A stretch of DNA of 64,000 nt from Neurospora crassa OR74A (GCF_000182925.2 NC_026506.1:2108001-2172000); one strand, 5' to 3'; numbered from the stretch's first letter, positions 46,101-58,359 are shown. Program-made: numbers and translations. The notes: generated by a model from the letters alone, not told the origin.

Positions 46101-47221
46101 CTAGTCAAGATCCCGCTGGCGGCGATCCTGAACTGTCTCTGTTTGGGGCACTTTGGCTTGCTCCAACTCTCGCTGAAAGCTCTTCTCAACATTCCTGAGG
46201 TCTTGCAAGTGCTGCTGCTTGCGTAACTCATCTGGATAGCAAGTTAGCGTCATCCAGTCAAACAAGGTCACGCGCTCCGAATCGGGCACCGGGAATGGTG
46301 GCGGTGAGTATGGTGGGAGATCTTTGAGCTTGAGCGGACCTTGGGCGACTAGTTCTAACGAGCGTGCGATTGCTTCGGTCAATTTCCTGGGTGAATGTGT
46401 GTCAGCTGTCTATTCAGGAACATTGGGGTAACGATTGAGAGGACGATTGATCAATGGGCGAGAAACCTACCCTAGCCTACCATATACAGCGTCTCCTGTA
46501 GATTCCAACTCTTGAGCAAGCTCAGCTTGGTGGTTGTCCATCAGAGTTGGATTGGGGACCACCACCAATGGTACCTGAAGCCGGAGTACTTCGAGAATTG
46601 TTCCAGAGCCTAGCCGTTTAGTTACTTAACATGCTCTCAGTGAGACAAATGATGACAAAAGGGGATAATCTCACCAGCGTGAGCAACCACCACACCCGGC
46701 ATTCTCACGGACATCTCACCCCGTGACCTAATATAATGTTTGGCCATGTTCTCTGTAAAAGCAAAGCGTTCTATCGTGACGGGACTAGAAGGCAAAGATT
46801 TGACTTGTTCATCGAACCACTCGAAATCCTCGCCGCATTGTACTTTGAGAAGGTCGAAGTGGTTGTCGGCCAAACAGTTGAGGAACTCTGGTGTGATGAC
46901 CTCTGAAAGCAACGGTCGAAATCCGGCGGTAGCGCCCACTGTAACAAAACATTGCCGGCCTTCCATGCTGGTTTCCTCGATCAAAGCCATGTTATTATCA
47001 CTGCGGTTGCTGCTCGTCTGCTCTTCGCCGAGCTTTGGGCGTTTGACTTCGCCTTCTCTTTTGCTTTCATTGCGAATTTCCAAACCCTCACCAGAACTTG
47101 CAGAAGATCCCTGGGAGCTGACTGTTGTGATTGCGCTGGCGTCCCGTTTCTGTCCAGCAATCTTTTGCGTGTGTGTTGCCTCAGTGTCGGTGGTATGCTT
47201 TGTCGTCGTCAAGTGATCCAT
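46101..47221 (-). CDS. alg13: UDP-N-acetylglucosamine transferase subunit ALG13
   Basis: Three exons on the minus strand, 47221-46675, 46609-46471 and 46386-46101, give 323 residues; donors GTGAGA and GTAGGT, acceptors GCTAG and CCCAG. The first ATG of the frame is at 47221. The catalytic GT28 C-terminal-type domain starts at about residue 88: [51 protein letters not shown] and the UDP-GlcNAc pocket [17 protein letters not shown]. Alg13 is the cytosolic catalytic subunit that docks on membrane Alg14 and adds the second GlcNAc to dolichol-PP-GlcNAc at the ER. Unlike the ~200-residue yeast protein, this one has an 88-residue polar N-terminal extension with a basic [10 protein letters not shown] patch, plus a longer C-terminal helix. 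Internal Met78 or Met86 could give a conventional form. Confidence 0.93.
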
Positions 47222-47859
47222 CTCGTCCGTGGTGCGTGGGCCAGTAAGGTGTCGTCTAAGTAGATGTTCGTGAAACAAGAGGGCAGTTCCAAATGACACA
47301 TGAATATCCAATGAAAACGCGTGAGAATGATAGATCTTTTTGGGTATGTGTGTTTGAGTAAATGAAGGGATGTGAAGTATGCAGTGGGATGTTAATGCTG
47401 AATGTTGAATTGAACAAGGAGGTGCGGTAAGGGTACCTGATCACGGTACCTATGAGGGAGGTACATGAAGCTAGACCAGACACTTATTGCTGGTGGGTCG
47501 CGAGGGAGAAGGTACTTGTAGCGAGGTCTCTTGAAACTGGGGAAGCTACAGTTGTTAAATTGTGGCGGGGTACCTCTCTTCAGCGCTGTCTTTCTGTGGC
47601 TTACGCTCCCCTCCGGACCCCTCCGGCTATGCTGCCCGCCCGCAATTGAGGCTGAGCCCAAATTTTTTGGATAGCTCTGGGCGCGATTGCGAGAAGCCCG
47701 GCGCCCGAGCGCCCGTGTCTCCGTCCCGAGTTGTTGCTCGGTCGCCCTTTGCTATCGAGCCCCGATCCCGACTCCCCCCGCGCGCCAGATTCCCACACAC
47801 CAAGCTGCGTCACGGTCGCCCCTCCTCCGTCCGGACACCACAAACGACGACCCCCCGGG
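47222..47859. promoter_or_regulatory. Bidirectional promoter between ALG13 and mS35
   Basis: About 640 bases separate the ATGs of two divergent housekeeping genes. It contains three GGTACCT-type sites (near 47432, 47444 and 47569). The part next to mS35 is C-rich. I infer a shared promoter region from the arrangement; no transcription start is directly visible. Confidence 0.5.
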
Positions 47860-49126
47860 ATGGCTTCCTCCGCCAATGCGCTCCGGCTCGGTCTCCGGAC
47901 ATGCAGTCGCCCAACACAAACATCCAATCTCCGCATCGCCGCCCTCCAGCGCCGGGCCCTCTCCGCCACTGCGACACGATGTGAAGGCGTCCCCGTACCA
48001 AAGAGGGAAGATGACGCCAAGCTCGAATTCACCCGCCCCTACAACCCCGGCGAATTTCTGTCCGAAAAGCTGAGGTCGGATGACCTTCAGGACTGGGAGC
48101 GCGAGCGCTACGAGCGCGCCCTCACCTCGTGGGAACAGACGCCCGACGATCTCAAGAGGGGGTGGTCGACCATGATCAGAGACATTGAGCAGGCGGCGGC
48201 GCCGCTAAGAAGGGTGGTCATGCCCAGGAGATCCACTTTCTGGTACGAGGAGGAGAAGGACACGGATCTCATCACCAACGAGGACGGCGAAGACGACTTC
48301 CACGAGAACGACATTATGAGTTTGGGTCACGGCAAGCTGGAGGAGCACCGAGAGTTCCGCGAGTATGCGCGCATCGCTGTCTGGGAGATGCCGCTGCTGT
48401 CCAAGTACGCCAAGCCGTTCGTGCCGCCGACGAGCGAGGAGGTCTTGCGCTTCCGCTACACCACATACATGGGCGAATTCCACCCCGCCGACAGGAAGGT
48501 TGTGGTTGAGTTCTGCCCCAAGGATCTCCGAGACCTTAGCGAGGTTCAGCAGCGCAAGCTTATGAAGCTGGCCGGACCCCGTTACAACCCCGAAAAGGAT
48601 ATTATCAAGATGAGCTGCGAGAAGTTTGAGCACCAGGCCCAGAACAAGCGCTATCTTGGCGATTTGATTGAGAAGATGATTGCTGCTGCCAAGGTACTGT
48701 TTGCATTCCGCCTTCCTTTTATTTTTATTTTTTTTATTTTTTTTTCTCCTTTTTTTGGGGTATGGTCATCCCAATACAGTTGCTAATGTAACCCCTCTAC
48801 TACTACTATAGGATCCCAAGGATACCTTCGAGGACATCCCTCTTGATACCCGTCACCACACGTTCACCAAGAAGATTTCGTTCCCCAAGGAGTGGCTCCT
48901 CACGGAGGAGCGCAAGAAGGAGCTTGAAGCCGCCAGACAACAGGCCCTTTTGAAGGATGCTGAGAAGGTTGTCCAAGGCGCATTGGTGGATGGCGCTGAT
49001 GTTGTCAAGCAGTACCTGGAATCTGGCGCTGCTGAGGCTCTGCATGCCGTGCCTGTCATGGCGGGCCGCGGCGGCAAGGCTCTTCCCGGAGGCAAGGGTG
49101 GAAAGATGCAGCGCAGCAAGAGGTGA
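47860..49126 (+). CDS. rsm24: Mitochondrial small ribosomal subunit protein mS35 (Rsm24)
   Basis: Two exons, 47860-48693 and 48812-49126, give 382 residues; donor GTACTG, acceptor ACTATAG. The ATG at 47860 is the first in the frame. The N-terminus (MASSANALRLGLRTCSRPTQ, then LRIAALQRRALSATATR) is a typical arginine-rich mitochondrial presequence. The mature part is charged: TSWEQTPDDLKRGWSTMI, FREYARIAVWEMPLLSKYAKPF, the conserved LRFRYTTYMGEFHPADRKVVVEF, and CEKFEHQAQNKRYLGDLIEKM. A basic Gly-rich tail, GGKALPGGKGGKMQRSKR, follows. This matches the fungal mS35/Rsm24 family of the 37S mitoribosomal subunit in order and length. The intron has T-rich stretches but a normal branch (GCTAATG) and acceptor. 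Confidence 0.93.
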
Positions 49127-51799
49127 GGTGAGGTGGAGCGACAATGAAGCAAGAGGGGTAAGTGTGTGCTGAATGAAAGAAATAAACGAATGAAGGGGCG
49201 AAGCCAGGGAGGGCTGGACTGGGAAAAGAACAGGCAGCCAATTTTATGCTACGGCTGCTGCTGGCTTCGCTCCCGCAAACTGAGTTTGTTTCAGCCAGTG
49301 AAGCTTCTGGGGCGGAAAGGGGAAGCTGGCTAGTGTATGAAAAATCTAGTGTACACCATCTGTCTGTATTAACATGTGAAGAAAGTCTGGCAGGCTTTGG
49401 GACGGACAAGAAGACGTAAGCGGTGCCTCTTTACAGTTGCATGCCATGCCCATTGACGAAGGTCGGTCAAGTGGAAGACGATGTTCAAACGCACGAAACA
49501 AAGATGATCTAAAGCCCAAATGAACGACATCAATTTTCCGAAGGGAACCGAACCGTAATACGATACCCCGTTTCCCCATATTCAAGATGACGGCCGGCAT
49601 CATTTCGGTATTTTCGCGCCAAGATGGTCGCGCTTATACCGGATAGCGGCATATCTGTGGCATTCTTCCAATTTGGAAGCGCGCGGTTATGGCAAGGACT
49701 TTGTGGCTGTTTTGCCATTGGCTTGGGCCGACAGCAACGCCAAAGAAGAGCCTGAGACAAGCCACAACCACATGATCATTCCTCCAAGAGTTGATCCTTA
49801 TCCGCGGCAATTTTTATTCCACTCGGAATTACAATTCAGTCATTCCGCTTGAAATGCTCGGCCAAGGACTAAGTGAAGGGGATAACTACGAAAAAAATCA
49901 AGTACCTACCTACTCAATGGGCTGGCATATTTGGCGACCCTAGCCCTGACGAACGTGTACAACATGCCACGCGGCGGGAATACACCAGAGGTAACTTCAT
50001 CCGTTTCGTCAGTAGATGTTGCGGTCTTATCGTTCGCTCAACCCAACTCTTGTTGTGAATATGTGTAGTTTCCTATCTGAAAACCCGTCACACAGGCATT
50101 GTTATTGGGTTGTACCCGGATCTGGGTCATCCTCGCTCAAGAGATTTGGTTGGAAGATGACGCCGTGTCACACTTCGGAGCTTACACACAAGGGGTGGGG
50201 GAAGCTCGAAGGTCTTGGATGTCATGAGCCAACCACTACTATCAGCTAGTGGTACACTAGTAAAGCGAATCTGGTGTCTGCACTAGCCAGGGCTAGGTAC
50301 AGGATATTGAACATTCAAGAGGATATTCAACGTATGTATTATTGTGTAACCCCATCAATGGCAACGTGCTTCCCCACAGCTGGACACCGAATTCGATGAT
50401 GCAGGGGTTGAACCTCAGAGTCAGACGGTACCTACCTTAGTGCAGTGGCTCGGGGTCACGGTTGGCTCGGGGTTACATGACCCAAGCCATTCCCTTGGCG
50501 TGCACATCAACGCCGCCTCGGCCTCGCACTGGCCCCTTTCGTCTTGGTACCTGACGTTCCTGGCGTTCCTGGCGACTGGGTGTGCAAAAATGAGACGAGA
50601 CCCTTGCTTGCGGTCCATCCGCAGAATCTCATCTTCGGCCACTCTTCTCTGGGCATCTCCTCGCTCCCATTTCACTTGATCCCTTCTCACCAATCTTTCT
50701 GCCCGGGACTTTTATGTGTCTTTCCTGCTCTGTTCGGCGGCCCTCCCCTGGCATTCCCTTACATACCACGTTCCTTCATGTTCGTTCCAATCGTAGAAGG
50801 TGTTTCATCTGGATACGCGCAAAGGGATTTGCCCAGTCTCTCATTTTATTTCCGTCTGTCTCTCTTGGGACTCGAAGCCAGCGAGTCGCCTACAATAGCA
50901 ATCAACAACATCAGCCACCACTGAAGTCCTTCACTTGACTTTCATCCCGTCTCCCAGTTGAACCACCTCGACCACAATAGCAATCGGGTCGACCATAACT
51001 TGCGACGTCGCAAGCACGCAAGCCCACTTTTGACCTGGCGATCAAACGTCAATCCGGTCGCCGTGACCCACGGTCCCTTCTCCAATCCTCGAAACTCAAC
51101 CTGTCGATCCGGGCTCATCACTGCCCATCACTTTGCCAATCGCTGGCCCCGTCCCCGTCCTCTGCGCACGCCCTCCGCAGTCTGCACCCCGCGAACGAGC
51201 CAACGAGTACACAGTCAGTCAATCATCGAATAAGTCGGACATTTGAATTGCTCGCTCGCTTGCTTGCTTGCTTGCCGCCCGCATGCAGGCTGAACCTTCC
51301 CGATTCCAATCCGCAGACGCACGCAAATCCTCGGCGGCGCTTCCACAACCATTCTGAACCATCTGCGGCAATGCGACTCCAGTGGGAATAGGGCTCGACG
51401 GTTCCTCCACACAGCGAAGGAAACGACCCACTCATTCACCAACCAACTGCTTCTTCTCCTTCTTCCTTCTTCTTCTTCTTCTATCTTTACATCGATTATC
51501 CTTTCTCTTCTTTTCCCCCCTCCAAGTTCATCGTCGTCGTCGATACCTTCATCGACGTCACGAATCTGGAGTGTCTTACCCCTTCACAGAGGTAGGCACA
51601 GTCAATACCATCGCTGGACGAGGGACGACTTGTGCCGACGGCGGGTCCGGGAGCATTCCACTCATTATCTTCTTTACTCTTTTCGAGTTTATCTCAATTG
51701 GTATCGACTGTGTCGATTGACCTAAGTCTTCTTTCTTTACTCTCGCCCGACTAGGACTTCTTTTGGGCAGCTCTACTTGCCCCTCAACTTGTTGACAAG
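49127..51799. other. Long 5' region of the KCH gene, 2.7 kb
   Basis: This lies between mS35 and KCH, both on the plus strand. The last ~900 bases look like a transcribed leader: pyrimidine-rich at 51440-51530, several short upstream ATGs and a GCTT microsatellite at 51250-51275. Upstream frames such as 51382-51720 show no homology I recognise. A 5' UTR intron is possible but I could not fix its ends. Confidence 0.4.
51250..51275. repeat. GCTT/GCTC tetranucleotide repeat
   Basis: About six GCTC and GCTT units in the likely 5' leader of the KCH gene. Confidence 0.8.
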
Positions 51800-54700
51800 A
51801 TGGGGTTTTTTGATTTGTTCCGGCGAAAGGTGACTGTCCAACCGGAACAAAAGTGGGATTTTATCGTGAGCCTCCCTTACCCAGAAGCCAATCGATGGTC
51901 TCTTGCATCTACTAACCTCCATCAAGAGTCTTAATGACTTCAAATCCACATCAGTCTTCACCCCTTTAGCGTACGCTTACCTATGGGTTTCCATCTTCAT
52001 CTCGTGCGCCGTCTACGTCGTCGATATTTTCACCATGGTTCAACTTTTGGCTTTCCAGAAATGGTCTTCTCAGGTTCAACCAACCTCACTCATTCCTATC
52101 GTCGTATCAAAGTGGATTTTCACCATCTGCATTATCCTTTCCGCGGTCAACCTCATATACGAGCATATTCGTGCCAACCGAGCTATGCGCAGCGGAAGTG
52201 TCGCCGAATCCTTCCTTGATCACCTGGCCGCGAAACTCGAGAGTTTGCGGATTTTTGGCGGAAAAGGATGGAAGCGATTCCTGGTTTTCGCCGCGTTGAC
52301 CGAGAGTAAAAAGGGCGCTGAGTATATTGCACTGTTCTGCTACTTCAACTTCCAATGTAAGCCTCCCTCATCACCCCTCACCCTTTTTTTGCCGTTGACC
52401 CAAATCATACTCATCAATGTGCCTATTAGCATGGATCCGTGTCCTTTTCTGTTCTGGACCTCGACAGGTTGTTAATGCATTCACCCTATACTCTTTTTAC
52501 AACAGTAACCTCAGAGTAGATGGGCAGGACTTTGGAACCTCAATGATGGATTTCTTCAGAAAAATCGAGGCTTTTGCTGAGAACGATTACCGCCAAGCTG
52601 CTACTCTATCCGGCATGTGCTTTACACTGCTCATCTGGATCTTCTCATTCTTACAATTGCTGCTTTCCGGGGTTCTCTTCGTCTTCTTCTTGTGGTGTTA
52701 TATCCCTCGTGCGGACGGCGGCTTGACTGGATTCTGCGAGCGCAAGGTCAACAAGCGCTTAAAGCAGATTGTGTCGGCCAAGATCAACGCGGCAATGGCC
52801 GAGGAGGAAGAAAAGAGGAAGAAGGCGCAAATGAAAGCGGCCAAGAAGAAGGGCGAGGATAGGCCTATGACGATGAAGGCGACACTACCAAATGTCGGCG
52901 CTAGCATTGAAAGCAGAACCGAGAAGTTGCCCGAAATGCCATCGCTCAGCAGGCAAGATACGATGGCTACACTTCCGGCCTACACCTCTCGACCCTCTAC
53001 TCCGGGAGGCTACGAGCTTGGGTCGATCGAAAAGCGACCGATGCCGCCATCCCGTGCAGGAACCTTTGCGACGCAATTCTCTGGCGCCTCCAGTACGTCA
53101 CTCATCGGGGCAGCTGCCGAGCCCGCTAGGCAGCGCGCCAATGATGCTCCTACTGTTCCCAAGATCGATATATATAATATCCCACCGACAAGAACAGCAA
53201 CTATGCTTTCACAGAGCAGCTATGGAACTGCGTCGCAGTCGAACTTCGAACCGCGTCCCCTTGGTAGGGCTGCTACTGGGCTTTCTAACTACGATGCTGC
53301 ATCGTCGCAGTCAAACTTTCAACCTCGTCCCCCTATTAGAACGGCCACTGGGATATCCCACGTCAGTTCTGTGCCTTCACAGCAACCGAGCTTTCAGCCA
53401 CGGCCACTTACAAGAGCTGCGACTGGCATGTCCAACATGGGCCCTGGGCCTCAGTCGCAGTTCCATCCGAATCAGCCTCGTCCTCTTACCCGGGCTGCGA
53501 CTGGGCTGTCTAACACGAGTGCTGGACCCCAGTCCCAAGCGGACTTTGAGCCTCCTAGGGCTGGAACAGTTCCACCTCAGAACAATTTTAGACCTGGCAT
53601 GCAACAGCCACCTCCTCCTAGGGCTGGAACAGCCCCTCCAAGGAATGATTTTGGGCCTTCAATGCAACAGCCAAATTCTACGTTTGGACCTGGCTACACT
53701 GATAGTCCCGCGACTTACTCAACCGCAACGATGCCCGCTTTCCAGCTACCCGCTAGGGCGCCGACTGCTCCTCCGATGAGCTATTCTAACAACAACTACA
53801 GGGGCGTCGAGCCGAGACCGATCGAGCGTGCGTATACCGGTAACGTCGGAAACCAAAGTCAACACGACAACTTCTCGGCAGGTAACCAAGTACCTCAAAC
53901 CAACAACCCCTATGGTGGTTTTAGTGGCCACATGTCGAACGGGTACGATCAGGATGGCTACGGTGGTGGTTACGGCCAGGATATTTATGGACAGGACAAT
54001 TACGGACAACAAGGTTATATGTATAATGGTAATGGCCATGACAACTACGGGCACGATGGCTATGGGTATCCAGCGCAGAACAACTCACAGATGCCTCCAA
54101 GGCTGGGAAGCGCTCCACCACCACAGACGCAATCCGGATACCAACCGTACATTCCCCAGAGGACCATGACCGCTCCGCCGGAGGGGCAGCCCTACTATCA
54201 CCATCAGCAGAAACCTAGCAAGAGTTCTCTGAGTAGTGTGGCTGAACTACCAGCTGAATTACCGGTCGAAATCTCGAGTGAACAGCTGCCCCCCGCCAGA
54301 GCAGGAAGTGTCACCTCAGATTATCTCGAGTACATGATGGACGGCTCGCCTAGCTCGAGGAGGACGGATGCTCCTCCCAAGACGAGAACTGGAAGCGTAA
54401 GCAGCCAGGGCAGTAGTGGTGCTGCTACTCAGGAAACCAAGAGTAGCGGGTCGCACTCTAGGCAAGGAAGCGCCGGTAGTGTTTCCAAGGCTGCTGGTGC
54501 TGGCAGTAATAGCACAAGCAGCAGCAGGAAAGGAAGCGTGGCTTCTTCCGTCAGCAGTAGCAGCAGTTCTCACCAGAGGCAAGGTAGTGTCGGCAGCGTT
54601 GCATCTACTGATTCTTCTCGTCGAGATCCGGAGACTACTACTGCTCATGCCAGGCAAGCCAGCAACGATAGCGGCGCTGCTACCCCAACTCCCGCCAGCC

Positions 54701-55500
54701 GTGAGGATTACTTGGCCAACAACACCCTTGCTCGACAAGCAAGTAACGATGCTGCTTCCAGTGATCACCTCGGTGGTAACAGCGATAATGATGTCAGGCC
54801 AGAGAGCAGCGCCAGCAACAGCCGCGCTACGGCACAGCAGCAGCAGGAGGAAGATGAAGAGGACGATTACTTCGGCATCAACCGCGCTCTCTCTCAGGAC
54901 CAGCAACAGCGCCAGCAGCCCGCCTCTTCTGACCGCGAAGTCGACAACGACGGCGAAGATTTTTTCGGCCCCACCACCTTCGGCAACGCCTTTATGCGGA
55001 CCAACACAGCTCCCATTGCTTTAGACAGCAACAGTAGTGATGGTGATATCAGACCGATAGCAAGGACGGCCACTGCTCCTCCTTTCCTTCAGCATCAACA
55101 ACAACCGCAACAACCGCAACAGCAGCAGCAGCAGCAGCACCAAAAGCAGGATGAGGATGAGGACTATTTCAGCCAACCGAGCTACCAACCGAGCTATCAA
55201 TCGAGCTATCAACCGAGCTACAACAATTACAACAACGATAACGTCAATGACTACAACCAAAGTAACAACACCATCAATAGTAACAACAATAATAGCAACT
55301 ACCACAACAATAACGGATGGAACGAGGACATCGAGCGAGGAGAAAGGATCATGGACATGAGGCAGAATCAGATACCCCACAACAATGGAGGAGGAAACGG
55401 AGAAAACGGACGATATGCCGGAGGGGGGTATGGAGGACAAGGAAGGGGAGGGGGAGATTATGACTATGACGGTAGTGGTTACGGTGGCAGCAGATGGTAG
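51800..55500 (+). CDS. KCH-type low-affinity potassium channel/transporter with a giant disordered tail
   Basis: Three exons, 51800-51865, 51927-52356 and 52430-55500, give 1188 residues; donors GTGAGC and GTAAGC, acceptors ATCAAG and TATTAG. The start MGFFDLFRRKVTV, WDFISLNDFKSTSVF and CYFNFQSWIRVLFCSGPRQVVNAFTLYS match the fungal Kch1/Prm6 family. About four membrane segments occupy the first ~300 residues (TPLAYAYLWVSIFISCAVYV, IVVSKWIFTICIILSAVNL, a segment around FLVFAALTESK and WIRVLF, CFTLLIWIFSFLQLLLSGVL). A charged helix follows (ICFERKV-like, then EEEEKRKKAQMKAAKKK). In yeast, Kch1 and Kch2 mediate low-affinity K+ influx that triggers Ca2+ uptake during pheromone response. The ~870-residue tail is low complexity, with repeated RAATG/RAGT units, Gly/Tyr/Gln repeats, Ser-rich parts, polyQ and poly-Asn. 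The tail is the same frame without stops, so it is genuinely coding. Confidence 0.9.
55092..55141 (+). repeat. CAA/CAG-rich polyglutamine-coding repeat in KCH
   Basis: Interrupted CAA and CAG codons, ending in six CAG in a row, encode a Q/P-rich stretch in the C-terminal tail. Confidence 0.8.
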
Positions 55501-56041
55501 TGTGTCTTGGAGCCATCTTACGCCCAACCCAACTGCCTAAACCAGATATTACTGTCTACAGTATGTTTAGGTTCAGTTGGTAACTGGTAATCACGAACAA
55601 CAGCATCACTGTGTATTTTTCCTTTTTTTCTTCCTCTACAAAAACCTCGTTGGTTTTATTAGTTTATGATAGACGCGCACAATACCCCTGTTTCTTTGTG
55701 TTTACCAACTGCATAACACTCAAAGATGAAAGACAGTGAACAGAAAGGCGGGTATAAGGATATAATACTAACTGACTTCTTGAGAAAGCACAACGATGCA
55801 AAACTACCTAATGCTGGCGTAAACATGTAGGGTATCCTATCTCAGTCCCCTTTTCTTCTTCCCTCCTAATGAATGAATGCCAAACAATGCTAGTTTGTCG
55901 CATCCGCTTGACCTTACCATAGTGCCTAGGATGAGTGTCTTCTGGCCTCCTCTTCTTTCCCTTTGCAAGGTGTCATTACAAATACTCCTTCTCATCTCCT
56001 AGCCGACCCCTCTCAAACAATGCTCGGGCGAGGCTACTAGG
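55501..56041. other. Convergent 3' region between KCH and the acyl-CoA synthetase
   Basis: About 540 bases between converging stop codons, T-rich, with no gene. Confidence 0.5.
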
Positions 56042-58359
56042 TTATTTCCCATCAAGACAATCCGAAATCTCCTTCGAGTACCTTTCCTTCACCGCTCTCC
56101 TATTAATCTTTTGCGTAGCAGTAACAAAACCCTATCATGAAAATCTGTTAGCATCACCTTCGCCACAAATTCTTTCAACAGGGACCAAGAAAGAAAGGGA
56201 CTCACATTCGCCGGCGTCCACTCATCATCAACCAACACCACCCCCGCCACCGTCTCCATTCCACTTAACCCAGCCCTCCTTCCCACACTCTGCAACTCCT
56301 TCAGCACCGCATCCCTCAACTTCCTATTCCTGTGCATCTCACCCGGCGCTTCCGCGCCTAGTCCCAACTCCTCTGCTTTCTCTGCCAACGCTTTCTCATT
56401 AGGTACCACCACCGCGATCGGCCTCGGGGCACTATTGTCACCATGCACCATAATGTTATGCACAAACACGGCTCCTCTATACACAGCCTCGAGTTTCTCC
56501 AGGGCAATGTACTCGCCGCCCTGGAGCTTGACGAGGTTCTTGACGCGGTCGATTACCCGCAAATGGCCGTTGGCGTCGATCTCGCCAATGTCGCCGGATT
56601 TGAACCACCCGTCGGGGGTGATGGCCTTGGCGGTTTCTTCGGGGTTTTCGTAGTACTCTTTTATGACGCAGGCGCCACGGAAGAGGATTTCTCCCTGGGG
56701 CGGAACCGTGTCGGTGTGATAGTTGAGTTCGGGGAGGGAGACGAGTTTCATTTCCACGGCGGCGGGCATGGCGCCGATGGCGTTGGAGGTCCATTGCATG
56801 GGGGAGCCGAGGGCGCCGTTGCCGCAGGTCTCGGTTAGGCTGTTTTTGACATGGTGAGCAGCGCGTTTTTAACAAAGTGAAATAATACTGATTCAAGACA
56901 GACAGAAAATCACTTACCCATATCCGTTTAGCATGGGCGCAACCACCATGGACATGAAATGCTGCGTGGAGGCGGCGATACCACTGGCGCCGTTGACAAT
57001 GAAGCGCAGCTCGCCACCCGTCATGGTGCGCACCTGGCCAAAGACGAGATCATCAAAGATGGTCTTTCCGGGTAGGTTATTGGAGACAAGGAAGGACTTG
57101 ATGTTGTAGGCGCCCCAGAACAGGGCCTTGGTGAGGGCGCCGGCGCTGTTGACCTTGCCCTCGATGCCCTTCTTGACGGTCTCCCAAACCTGCGGAACGC
57201 CGACCATGATGGTGGGCTTGAAGGCGCGCATGTCGCCCGGGCAGTTGCGCATGCTGGTGTCGGAAAGGGTACGGGCATTTGAGTACCCAAGGGTCCCGCC
57301 AACGAAGACGCCGAGGTTCTCGAGGACGAGTTCGAAGATGTGGGCAAGCGGCAGGTAGGCGAGAACTCGGTCGCGGTGGGTGACGGATTCCTCCATGACG
57401 GCGTAGAGACCGGCTACGGCGGCGACAAAGCCAGCGTGACTGACGGGAACGCCCTTCGGTGGACCGGTGCTGCCGGAGGTGTACATAATGCAGTAGGTAT
57501 CGTCCGGATTGGGGGGTGTGAGTGGGACGGGGTTCTCTTCGCCGAGAGCACGAAGCTCTTCGAAAGAGAGCACGGTAAGGTCCGGGTGCTCGGCCTTGAA
57601 GGCATCAATCTTGTCTTGGGACACGGGCTGCGTAGTGTGGTTGTTGTAGATGACGACCTTGACGGATGTAGCCTCCTTGAGCGGGTTCGTAGCTGTCTTG
57701 AGAAGGTGAGGGTCGGTGAACATGGCGCTCGCCTTGCTCTGGACAAGGGAGTGTTGGACGCCGCTCTCACCGAGGGTGTCGTATGCGGTAACAATGGTGA
57801 GAGACTGGGACGAGGCGGCATGCGACATGCCGAGCCATTGGGGGCTGTGGTGTGCATAAAGACAGCATTAGCAAAGTGCAGATGCAAAAAGGCGTGGGTA
57901 AAAAGTGGGAGCGTACCTCGTAGTAGCAAAGATGTGCAATTTGTCCTTGGGTTCCAAGCCGAGCTTGCGAAGACCAGCGCCTATCTGCTTCACGATGGTG
58001 AAATATTCTCCATAGGTGATGTACGAATACGGAGTAAGCTCAAAGCATTGCCATTCCTTGTCCACCATGACGGTCTCGCCGTCAACGACCTTGGGGACCT
58101 TTTTGATGTCCTTGTGAAGCTTGATCAGCTTGCGGCTTCCTATGGCGCGCTCATCACCGTACAGCTCCACGGTTCTAGTGAGGAGGTCTAGAGTGGTGTT
58201 GACTCCGGGGGCAGGGCGAGTCGCGAGGCCATTCTTAGCCTTGGGATGTCGGCGGGGAATGGTCTCGCCTGGGATCGGTTGGGCATTGGGGTCCTCGACG
58301 GTAAAGGGAGGTTTCTGGATGAAGTGCAAAGGCACGTTTCCGGGCCCTGTGTTCGCCAT
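56042..58359 (-). CDS. Long-chain fatty acid-CoA ligase (Faa1/Faa4-like)
   Basis: Four exons on the minus strand, 58359-57917, 57844-56918, 56839-56206 and 56131-56042, give 697 residues; donors GTACGC, GTAAGT and GTGAGT (x1), acceptors CACAG, AACAG and GATAG. The ATG at 58359 gives MANTGPGNVPLHF. The adenylate-forming signature YTSGSTGPPKGV (from residue 269), YLPLAHIFELVLENL, the GYGLTETCGNG motif (split by intron 2), EILFRGACVIKEYYENPEET, DGWFKSGDIGEID and RVIDRVKNLVKLQGGEYIALE are all present. The last exon supplies GFVTATQKINRRAVKERYSKEI with the catalytic lysine expected in this region. It activates long-chain fatty acids with ATP and CoA for lipid synthesis or peroxisomal oxidation. 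The C-terminus (CLDGK) lacks a PTS1 signal, which favours an ER or lipid-droplet location. Confidence 0.96.

Noticed and set aside
57340-58191. 283-codon frame antisense to the acyl-CoA synthetase
   Set aside because: Codon-bias shadow; no domain and no splice support.
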